A stretch of DNA of 5,822 nucleotides from DASWHX01 sp036397995 (GTDB lineage: Bacteria; Bacteroidota; Bacteroidia; Cytophagales; Cyclobacteriaceae): NCBI GenBank assembly GCA_036397995.1, contig DASWHX010000047.1, forward strand, positions 1 through 5,822, written 5' to 3'. The translations under genes and the position numbers were made by a program. Positions 1-5,822 of the stretch are shown here, one piece after another. The notes under the pieces were generated by a model. It worked only from the letters and a program-made list of their open reading frames with translations. It had not been told where the DNA came from and did no database searches. Position 1 is the stretch's first letter. Each line of letters starts with the position of its first letter.

Positions 1-1
1 A

Positions 2-1231
2 ATTCCGGAAACCGGTTTTCCAGGAGTGGATTGGGAAAGTTGTATGACAATGAATGACAATTGGGGCTATAATAAGAATGACAATAATTGGAAGTCAACG
101 AAAGAGTTGATAAGAAATCTTACGGATATAGCTTCAAAGGGAGGAAATTTTTTATTGAATGTCGGACCAACGGCGGAGGGCATTTTCCCTGAAGAAAGCG
201 TTAATCGCCTGAAAGAAATTGGTGCATGGATGGAAATTAATGGGGAATCTATTTATGGTACTCAAGCGAGTCCTTTTACGGGAATTAAATGGGGTAAAGT
301 CACCTGTAAGTCCGTGAATGGTAGTTCTACGCTGTACTTACATGTATTTGACTGGCCTGAAGATGGGAAATTGCAACTTCATGGAATAACCAACCGGCCA
401 ACATCGGCAAAACTTTTGGCTGGCGGCGGTCGAATTATAGCAAAGCGAATGGAAGCTGGAATAGAAATTAGTTTGCCTGCACAGCCGCCCGATTCAATTA
501 ACCCGGTGATCAAATTAAGTTTAAGCGGCACACTGGATGTCATCAACCCTCCCGGAATAATTACCAGGGATTATATTTTTATTGAGAAACTCACAGTTGT
601 ACTGGAAATGGATGAGCAGTTTGATTTAAGGTATACCCTGAATGGGCCATTGCCAACAATTCAGGATCCTGTTTATGACTCCCTTGGAATCATAATTGAA
701 GAAACAACCAATTTGAAAGTCAGGAAGTTTAATTATGAAACAGCTATGAGTGATGTGACGGAAAAATTATTTACCCGCGTACAGCCTAACCCTTCGCTCA
801 ATACATTACGCCGTACTCCAGGCGTATTACTCAATTACTACGAAGGTAATTGGGATGTATTACCGGATTTCAATAAGCTGGATCATATTGAGCAGATGGA
901 ATCTCAAAACTTTGGTGTTTCATTAAAGCTTAGGGAGGAATATTTTGGGCTTGAATTTCTGGGTTACGTAAATGTGCCAGAAAGAGATGTGTATTATTTC
1001 TATTTATCTTCCGATGATGGCAGTAATTTATATATTGATGCTAAACTTATAGTGGAGAATGACGGATTACATGGAATGAAGGAAGCCTCCGGGGCAGTCG
1101 CTCTCGAAGCCGGACCACATCTGATAAAGGTAATTTTCTTTGAAAAAACCGGGGGCGACGATTTGAAAGTGGAGTGGCATAGTTCGCGATTCAATAAACA
1201 AACCATCGCCGATTCTTTGCTATTTTACTAA
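2..1231 (+). CDS. Alpha-L-fucosidase (GH29), 3' part, with chitobiase/FN3-like and PA14 C-terminal modules
   Basis: This gene runs in from the left edge; the frame is open from base 2, so the GTG at 26 is not a real start. GH29 enzymes hydrolyse terminal alpha-L-fucosyl bonds by a retaining mechanism. Numbering the visible residues from base 2, residues 1-90 are the end of the GH29 barrel: WESCMTMND..WGYNKND (11-27), a SKGGNFLLNVGPTAEG stretch (about 45-60) and NGESIYGT (80-87). The Glu of WESC (bases 35-37) aligns, from memory, with the acid/base Glu of human FUCA1 and the Thermotoga enzyme. The nucleophile Asp lies upstream, outside the window. Residues about 90-176 form the usual GH29 beta-sandwich. 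About 178-260 look like a chitobiase-C/FN3-like module (RYTLNGPLPT). About 272-409 are a PA14 module (YYEGNW, YFYLSSDDGSNLYID, AGPHLIKVIFFE), probably glycan-binding. No type IX sorting domain is seen at the C-terminus. The family call is firm; the exact substrate linkage cannot be told. Confidence 0.95.
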   Translation: MPETGFPGVDWESCMTMNDNWGYNKNDNNWKSTKELIRNLTDIASKGGNFLLNVGPTAEGIFPEESVNRLKEIGAWMEINGESIYGTQASPFTGIKWGKVTCKSVNGSSTLYLHVFDWPEDGKLQLHGITNRPTSAKLLAGGGRIIAKRMEAGIEISLPAQPPDSINPVIKLSLSGTLDVINPPGIITRDYIFIEKLTVVLEMDEQFDLRYTLNGPLPTIQDPVYDSLGIIIEETTNLKVRKFNYETAMSDVTEKLFTRVQPNPSLNTLRRTPGVLLNYYEGNWDVLPDFNKLDHIEQMESQNFGVSLKLREEYFGLEFLGYVNVPERDVYYFYLSSDDGSNLYIDAKLIVENDGLHGMKEASGAVALEAGPHLIKVIFFEKTGGDDLKVEWHSSRFNKQTIADSLLFY

Positions 1232-1777
1232 ACCATTTCTAACACCTCTGATTTTTTTCTTCATCAGAACCTCATTGCCAAATCCTTCCGATACTTCTCC
1301 TATTATATACAAGTAAACGAAATGTTCTTCTTCCCTAACCAGTAGCTTCTTCAGCCCAAACCAATGCCATTCCTTGTCTCTTTGCAGAGGCAGGTTTGTG
1401 TATCTCCACACAATATTTCCTACGGTTTCATCTTGCATAAAAATTTTGCCGCTCCATTCGTAACCGTCTCTTTCTTTCAATGTTATCTTTAAAATATTCT
1501 CACTCTCATAAACTATATCTGCTTTACCTCCATTTGGTGTAATAGATCGCTTAAAATTAGCCGATGTTTCATCTTCAATGTCGGGGAGAATCTTTTCAAA
1601 ACTATAACAATTATATTCTCCCGCCGGAAGCGAGAATTTTTCCTTCAATTTCTTTCTATTTCTACCTAATACCAACCGATAAGTGACTAATGAAACAATC
1701 GCACTGGCGAATACTCCTGATAGCAATCCGGCAACTATTCCGTCAGGCAATTCGGCAATACTAAATAATGTTTCCAT
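1220..1777 (-). CDS. Small membrane-anchored protein with beta-rich domain, unknown function
   Basis: I do not recognise this 185-residue protein. Residues about 13-36 (IVAGLLSGVFASAIVSLVTY core) form one strong membrane helix. It is followed at once by a basic patch, GRNRKKLKEK (38-47), which by the positive-inside rule puts the C-terminal domain in the cytoplasm. Residues about 50-175 alternate hydrophobic and polar residues with many aromatics (LPAGEYNCYSFEK, GKADIVYESENILKITL, YEWSGKIF, GNIVWRYTNL, HFVYLYIIGEV), as in an antiparallel beta sheet or small barrel. The ATG at 1777 is fixed by an in-frame TAA 12 bases upstream. The leader is eight T residues directly against the ATG, so there is no Shine-Dalgarno site. 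It lies 186 bp downstream of the S9 peptidase on the same strand, and its last codons overlap the convergent fucosidase by 12 bp. The resemblance to membrane-helix plus beta-barrel sensor or effector proteins is architectural only. Confidence 0.8.
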   Translation of the reverse strand: METLFSIAELPDGIVAGLLSGVFASAIVSLVTYRLVLGRNRKKLKEKFSLPAGEYNCYSFEKILPDIEDETSANFKRSITPNGGKADIVYESENILKITLKERDGYEWSGKIFMQDETVGNIVWRYTNLPLQRDKEWHWFGLKKLLVREEEHFVYLYIIGEVSEGFGNEVLMKKKIRGVRNGLVK

Positions 1778-1865
1778 AAAAAAAAGTTAGGTTGAATTTT
1801 ACAGAGCTCCAATTACCTTACCAGCCTGCCTGATAAGCGCGTCATTTTTTTCAAAATGTGGATTT

Positions 1866-1888
1866 ATTAAAAAGTATGGCTATACCTT
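1866..1888 (-). terminator. Weak hairpin with T-rich tail downstream of the S9 peptidase
   Basis: Read on the minus strand, AAGGTAT (1888-1882), loop AGCC, and ATACTT (1877-1872) can pair with one bulged G. TTTAAT follows directly. The stem is short and AT-rich, so at best it is a weak intrinsic terminator. It lies about 75 bases after the peptidase stop and about 90 bases before the next minus-strand gene, a sensible place to end the peptidase transcript. Confidence 0.25.
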
Positions 1889-1963
1889 CCTTAAATAAAA
1901 AGGTGGCGGGTTAAGAAAATTATTTAATAAGATTGCTATTATGAAAACTTTTTTCCCAAAATG

Positions 1964-4729
1964 CTATTGTTTTGATGGTTCTAAACCATAGTCTATTCCT
2001 TTATTAATTGCTGGAATTCCTTCATCCATCCAAACCGGCATCGGAGCATCTTTCAGATAATAATCAAAGAACTGCGACATCCGCTGTACGAAATCTTTCC
2101 GGTTAGCCGGCTTTAACGGCCAGTGCGGCTCTCCATTATAGTTCAACATCCAGGCTGGCTTTCCAAGACGTCGTAATGCTACGAAGAATTCAATGCCCTG
2201 GTACCAGGGTACGGCTGAATCATTGTCGTTATGCATAATAAGAAGCGGAGTATTTATCTTGTCTATAAAAAAAATGGGTGAGTTTTCGATGTATCGAACG
2301 GGTGTTTCCCACAAAGTACCGCCAATTCTGCTTTGGGTGTGTTCATATTGAAACATCCTGCTTAACCCGGTACCCCAACGGATGCCACCGTACGCACTTA
2401 TCATATTCACCACAGGTGCTCCCGATTCTGCACACTTGAAAATATCCGTTTTCGTTACCAGGTACGCTATTTGATAACCACCCCAGCTATGACCCTGAAC
2501 TCCTATTCTTTCTTTATCAACAAATCCTTGATCAATTAAAGAGGAGACTCCAGGGATTACTGAGTTAAAGGCGCTTTCTCCAGGATACCCTATTCTATAA
2601 GGAATATCAGGATTAAATATCACGTAGCCATTGCTCAAATAGTAGGGATAGTTAATAGTAGACCGGTGAGCGTATGGTATTCGATGAGAATTCAACCCAT
2701 TGGAGCTACGTTCATAAAAATTTACTATCAGGGGATATTTTTTTGAAGGATCAAAATTTTCCGGTTTAAATAACAAGCCTTCCAGTTTTTTTCCATCCAG
2801 AGAAGTCCAGTAATAGGATTCAACGGTTCCCCACAAATACTCCTGTTGTTGTGGATTGGTTTCAGTGATTTGTTTAGGGTTCAGGAATGATAAATCAGAG
2901 AATTGAAGATCAGGGAACTTTTGAAAAGTTTCACGTGTGAACAACAATCCATCACTTCCCTGACTTTTTTCGACTACTGATAAGCTGAAATTTCCTTTTA
3001 TCAATTCTTTGGGAGCTTTCAGGTCTTTCAAAGAGAATGAATAAAACCCTTCGGACTTATCCACTTCGTTGAATGACTCCAGCAATAAGGGCGTACCCGG
3101 ATCGATGTATGTGAGTTCTTCATCAAGATCTCTGATCCTGTACCGGGTATTATTACTTCGACCGGTTTTAGTAAGATTTACTGGTGTTCTTTTATTTTCA
3201 GGATCTACAGACCAGATATCAAAGCGATCGTAAATCAGAATTTCTTTATCATCTTTTGTCCAACCGCCGTTGCCATAAGAGCCTGGATGATCAGGTACAT
3301 CATTCAGTTCATTATAAAAAAGTACCGAATTATTATTTGTGATTTGGGAAACTTTCTTTGTAGCAATAGAATAGGTAAAATGCGCTGAATCAATTTCAGA
3401 ATACCAATAGATATATTTTGCGGAAGGCGACAGGTTAAAAAATCCGGATTTTTTGGTTAAGATTTTTTCCCTCGATCCCGTTTTCATATTCACCAGGTAA
3501 ATGTCCGAATAAGTCCTTCCTTGCCAGCTCATGAATTTTTGATATTCATTGCCAGCCAATCCAATGGCAAAGTCCATATCCTTTTCCCGTGTCATGCGTA
3601 CCTGATTCATATCTTCCTGTTCGAGCTGGGAGATTTTTCCATCATTTATATTAAACATTGTAGTGTAAGATCTCAGCTTATCCTGGTTAAGACTTATATT
3701 TTGCTGTGTATACAGACGTTGATCTTTGTAATTCCACACTTCAACTACCGCGAGTTCCTCGGGTAATTTTGTTGTATCGGGATGGAGCGGGGGAGGAGCT
3801 GTACCGAAGAACAACCGGTTTCCACTCTTTGAAAAATCAAGATTAGCATTATCACTTATTATCCATCCTTGAGGAAAGGTTGCCATTCCATTTTTCGCAA
3901 CCAATTTTGCAGAATCCACTCCTTTCTTCCATACGTATAAGTTCCATGGACGAACTTTCGCTTTAGTTGTGTCCAAATCAGCAATGAACGCACCATTGCC
4001 GCCTTTTTCATCAAGGGTAACTGATTTGTATTTTCCTTTGCTCCTGAAAATCGGTTCCAGTTGATTATTGCTAAAGTTCCATCGGTAGACACCGGGCAGC
4101 ATTGTACTGTCTTTCCCTCCGGAAATCATCATGAGTTCCTTTGCTTCGCGGGCAAACACGTAATCTGTTACTCCTGGCACAGTATCTTGTCTTCCGGTGT
4201 TCAGGTCCATTATTATCAACCCAAGTCCTTCGCCATTAACTTTTTTTGATTTGGGTTTTCCATTTCCTTCAGGTTGAGCAGGGAATATTCTGAAAGCGAT
4301 AATTCCGCTCCATTTTTCCGGAACTTTTACATCGCTAATCCCGGGAATCTTTGTTACCGAGATTGATTTTGTATTGAAAATACCCAGGCTGTCTCTGGGC
4401 ATTTCGTCTTTCTTCACTTTTCTTCTTTTCATATTCAGAACAGTGTCCGCATGAGGAATTATTGTGAATATGATGTGATTATTATCAAACGAAATTCTAC
4501 CACGCTTACCGCGGGGAAAAACGGAAGTGCTGTTTTTGGAAGGTTGCTGAATAAATAAATCACCATCTCCCTGTTCAGGATCAATCGAATACACTACCCA
4601 CTCGCCATTCATGGAGATGGATGGGTTGTTTATGGACTTCCAAATGTCGTATACGGAATGGTCCAGAGGTTTTTTTTGGGCACTAATGAAAAATGGAATA
4701 AAAAAGATAAGGATAAAAGCACGTTTCAT
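1964..4729 (-). CDS. Secreted S9 family (prolyl oligopeptidase-like) serine peptidase
   Basis: This 921-residue protein has the two-part build of S9 peptidases. Residues 1-17 are a signal peptide (MKRAFILIFFIPFFISA, likely cut before Q18), so it acts in the periplasm or outside. Residues about 25-630 are an irregular beta-propeller with repeated strand motifs such as SPSAKYIYWYSE (about 433) and WTKDDKEILIYD (about 488); in this family the propeller screens substrates for size. The alpha/beta-hydrolase domain starts near SYYWTSLDGKKLEGLLF (about 640). The catalytic triad is visible: Ser748 in GHSWGG, Asp837 in NDNDSAVP and His869 in NGEPHWP. The segment LIVNFYERSSN near 667 replaces the YGGP-type motif common in S9 enzymes, so this is a divergent branch. 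S9 enzymes usually release di- or tripeptides or cut short peptides; specificity cannot be read here. The ATG at 4729 is chosen because the signal peptide follows directly; its leader has no Shine-Dalgarno site. The gene follows the TPR-like gene after 79 bp. Confidence 0.95.
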   Translation of the reverse strand: MKRAFILIFFIPFFISAQKKPLDHSVYDIWKSINNPSISMNGEWVVYSIDPEQGDGDLFIQQPSKNSTSVFPRGKRGRISFDNNHIIFTIIPHADTVLNMKRRKVKKDEMPRDSLGIFNTKSISVTKIPGISDVKVPEKWSGIIAFRIFPAQPEGNGKPKSKKVNGEGLGLIIMDLNTGRQDTVPGVTDYVFAREAKELMMISGGKDSTMLPGVYRWNFSNNQLEPIFRSKGKYKSVTLDEKGGNGAFIADLDTTKAKVRPWNLYVWKKGVDSAKLVAKNGMATFPQGWIISDNANLDFSKSGNRLFFGTAPPPLHPDTTKLPEELAVVEVWNYKDQRLYTQQNISLNQDKLRSYTTMFNINDGKISQLEQEDMNQVRMTREKDMDFAIGLAGNEYQKFMSWQGRTYSDIYLVNMKTGSREKILTKKSGFFNLSPSAKYIYWYSEIDSAHFTYSIATKKVSQITNNNSVLFYNELNDVPDHPGSYGNGGWTKDDKEILIYDRFDIWSVDPENKRTPVNLTKTGRSNNTRYRIRDLDEELTYIDPGTPLLLESFNEVDKSEGFYSFSLKDLKAPKELIKGNFSLSVVEKSQGSDGLLFTRETFQKFPDLQFSDLSFLNPKQITETNPQQQEYLWGTVESYYWTSLDGKKLEGLLFKPENFDPSKKYPLIVNFYERSSNGLNSHRIPYAHRSTINYPYYLSNGYVIFNPDIPYRIGYPGESAFNSVIPGVSSLIDQGFVDKERIGVQGHSWGGYQIAYLVTKTDIFKCAESGAPVVNMISAYGGIRWGTGLSRMFQYEHTQSRIGGTLWETPVRYIENSPIFFIDKINTPLLIMHNDNDSAVPWYQGIEFFVALRRLGKPAWMLNYNGEPHWPLKPANRKDFVQRMSQFFDYYLKDAPMPVWMDEGIPAINKGIDYGLEPSKQ

Positions 4730-4788
4730 GGGAAGGGAATTAAATTGAATATTTTACAAACACTTCATAAGAGAAATCTTAAGCCTAT

Positions 4789-4817
4789 CAAAATATGGAA
4801 ATGAAATATCACTCCAA
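4789..4817 (-). promoter_or_regulatory. Candidate Bacteroidota-type promoter for the S9 peptidase
   Basis: On the minus strand, TTG (4817-4815) is followed after 18 bases by ATATTTTG (4796-4789). This approximates the Bacteroidota -33 TTG / -7 TAnnTTTG pair, with the first two bases of the -7 box inverted relative to consensus. It overlaps the end of the TPR-like gene and would leave a leader of roughly 50 bases before the peptidase ATG at 4729. Spacing and position fit, but matches this loose occur by chance in AT-rich DNA. Confidence 0.3.
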
Positions 4818-5321
4818 CATGGGGTGGGAGTCATCTTTAGGACGCTGCTTCAGGTTGAAATTCATAATTACCCGGGCACAGGTATTCCACCGCATAACCG
4901 GTTCCATATTGGCAGGTTGAATTGCTGATGCTTCTTCAAACAATTCCATCGCCTCCAGATACCATTCAAAGGCATCAAAGTTTGAACCCGGAATAGCAGA
5001 ACTTAGAGCAGCCATACCTTGTCGTTCGTGTACAATTCCGCCGTAATATTTTTGATGGTAAGGATCTTTCAGATTGCCGGCTATTTCTAGTGCTTCCTTT
5101 GGAGTTTTTGATTGCCCAAATTGATCAGCCAGGGACAACAGCAAAAAAATTGCCGCCTTTTGATTTTCAGATTCTACCATAAGGATATCCCTGCAGATAC
5201 TCTCCGCTAATAGGGGCTGATTAAGCAGGCGATAATGTTCAGCTTTATTCAAAGCAGTCTCTATTCCATCTTTGGAAAGGGGCTTCAGCTTGAAAGATCT
5301 CTTCTCATCATATTCTGTCAT
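4809..5321 (-). CDS. TPR-like helical repeat protein, function unknown
   Basis: This is a complete 170-residue, soluble, all-helical protein without signal peptide or membrane segment, so probably cytoplasmic. Residues about 18-50 (ALNKAEHYRLLNQPLLAESICRDIL, then ENQKA) read as a TPR-type helix pair with the small/large residue pattern of those repeats. About 53-70 (AAIFLLLSLADQF) and 116-137 (DAFEWYLEAMELFEEASAIQP) continue it. Conserved-looking blocks are YYGGIVHERQG (92-102) and MRWNTCARVI (143-152). I recall similar short proteins with RLLN..AESICRD, YY.GI..ER and RWNTCAR blocks from several phyla, all uncharacterised; this is memory, not a search. TPR proteins usually hold protein partners, but the partner is unknown. 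The gene starts 125 bp after frdD and ends 79 bp before the peptidase, same strand. The ATG at 5321 has no evident Shine-Dalgarno sequence. Its C-terminus (KQRPKDDSHPMLE) is probably unstructured. Confidence 0.85.
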   Translation of the reverse strand: MTEYDEKRSFKLKPLSKDGIETALNKAEHYRLLNQPLLAESICRDILMVESENQKAAIFLLLSLADQFGQSKTPKEALEIAGNLKDPYHQKYYGGIVHERQGMAALSSAIPGSNFDAFEWYLEAMELFEEASAIQPANMEPVMRWNTCARVIMNFNLKQRPKDDSHPMLE

Positions 5322-5409
5322 AATTTCTGAATTTAGTAATTTAAACGCAACGGAATGGCAAATTCAACTTTTGCCCAACAAGTACGGTATTTATGCATAT
5401 AATTTACGA

Positions 5410-5433
5410 GGTGTGGAACCAATTTGCAACACC
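5410..5433 (-). repeat. Inverted repeat just downstream of frdD
   Basis: Arms at 5410-5416 (GGTGTGG on +) and 5427-5433 (CAACACC) pair over seven positions with one mismatch around a 10-base loop. The element begins 13 bases after the frdD stop codon. No T run follows on the minus strand (TCGTAAATTATATG), so it is not a standard intrinsic terminator. It could be a 3'-end stabilising hairpin of the frd transcript or a chance repeat. Confidence 0.25.
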
Positions 5434-5446
5434 GTTATTGATGTAT

Positions 5447-5806
5447 TCAATTGAAATTCCATAAGATTATTGCCAGAATGATTGATACGACTATTGCGGT
5501 CCCGTAACAAATGAACATAATCCAAAGCTCAAACCTTTTCAGTTGTAGTCCATCGTATAGGGTAAATCTGAATCGATGTGCCCAATGAAACATAGAAGTT
5601 GACAAAACAGCAAAAAGTACGAGTCTGCTCAAAACCGGACTCATTAACGAATTAATTTTCTCATAGGAGGGAGGCTCTATTAATCCCAATGGAATTGCGA
5701 TGCCAAACAATGCAATGAGAACCGGAAGAAAAAGCGCTGAAAGTGCTCCGCCTGCTCCGAAGAATGTCCACCACAAGGGATCCGATGTATTTAGTCTTTT
5801 GCTCAT
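5447..5806 (-). CDS. frdD: Fumarate reductase subunit D (membrane anchor)
   Basis: FrdD and FrdC anchor the FrdAB flavoprotein/iron-sulfur pair of fumarate reductase in the inner membrane and form the menaquinol site, so that quinol oxidation drives fumarate reduction to succinate. This protein has 119 residues, the same length I recall for E. coli FrdD. It shares the N-terminal signature: SDPLWWTFFGAGG..SA...PV.I...GI..PLGL (8-42) against E. coli SDEPVFWGLFGAGG..SA...PVMILLVGILLPLGL. The Trp after SDP (W13), near the quinone site in E. coli, is kept. Three membrane helices are visible: about 17-42, 57-77 and 94-116. An HRFRFTLYD loop (77-85) matches the position of the HRMHHAMHD loop in E. 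coli. The partner genes frdA, frdB and frdC are not in the window; operon order in other bacteria predicts frdC just past the right edge. The ATG at 5806 has an A-rich leader without Shine-Dalgarno site. Confidence 0.93.
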   Translation of the reverse strand: MSKRLNTSDPLWWTFFGAGGALSALFLPVLIALFGIAIPLGLIEPPSYEKINSLMSPVLSRLVLFAVLSTSMFHWAHRFRFTLYDGLQLKRFELWIMFICYGTAIVVSIILAIILWNFN

Positions 5807-5822
5807 TTTTCAACTTATTTTA

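Noticed and set aside
1000..1206. Minus-strand open frame within the fucosidase PA14 region
   Set aside because: It is antisense to a clearly conserved PA14 module and encodes nothing recognisable.
1247..1268. Hairpin TCTGAT / ATCAGA with a 10-base T-rich loop just past the fucosidase stop
   Set aside because: The stem is only six pairs and no T run follows on either strand; it lies inside the coding sequence of the convergent gene, so it is not a supportable terminator.
1220..1777. Assignment as a CBASS-type membrane effector
   Set aside because: There is only one membrane helix, no CD-NTase or other defence gene in the window, and no motif proving homology.
3521..4249. Several open frames of 62-81 codons on both strands inside the S9 peptidase propeller
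   Set aside because: The peptidase frame is continuous with consistent propeller motifs, and the alternatives show no family motif or independent start signals.
5272..5454. Plus-strand open frame of 60 codons spanning the gap between the TPR-like gene and frdD
   Set aside because: It overlaps both neighbouring genes on the opposite strand, has no recognisable motif or leader, and its residues look like translated spacer.
1..5822. CRISPR arrays, tRNA or rRNA genes, insertion sequences, long direct repeats
   Set aside because: None seen: no spaced repeats, no tRNA-like cloverleaf, no transposase, and the DNA is almost wholly occupied by the five genes.

Overview
The window looks like chromosomal DNA of a Bacteroidota-type (or closely related FCB-group) bacterium. 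The indications are an AT-leaning composition, start codons without Shine-Dalgarno sequences, and a gene set typical of polymer-degrading Bacteroidota: a modular GH29 alpha-L-fucosidase and a large secreted S9 peptidase. This placement is inferred from gene content, not from a marker gene.

Layout: from base 2 to 1231 on the + strand is the 3' part of an alpha-L-fucosidase. It keeps the end of the GH29 catalytic domain, then a beta-sandwich, a chitobiase/FN3-like module and a C-terminal PA14 module. It converges on, and overlaps by 12 bp, a minus-strand gene (1220-1777) for a small protein with one membrane helix and a beta-rich domain that I do not recognise. The rest is all minus strand. Read in transcription order from the right edge it is: frdD, a fumarate reductase membrane anchor (5447-5806, probably the last gene of a frdABCD cluster lying beyond the right edge); a 170-residue helical TPR-like protein (4809-5321); a 921-residue secreted S9 serine peptidase (1964-4729); and then the small membrane protein.

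Gaps between the minus-strand genes are 125, 79 and 186 bp. This is loose for a single tight operon, so separate transcription of some units is likely. A candidate Bacteroidota-type promoter precedes the peptidase, and weak hairpins follow frdD and the peptidase. No stretch over 300 bases lacks a gene.

Functionally the genes do not form an obvious pathway. The fucosidase and the peptidase both belong to extracytoplasmic degradation of glycans and peptides, while FrdD belongs to anaerobic respiration or the quinone-linked succinate/fumarate couple. I found no CRISPR, mobile element, RNA gene or convincing new multi-gene system. The least explained parts are the small membrane/beta protein and the TPR-like protein.
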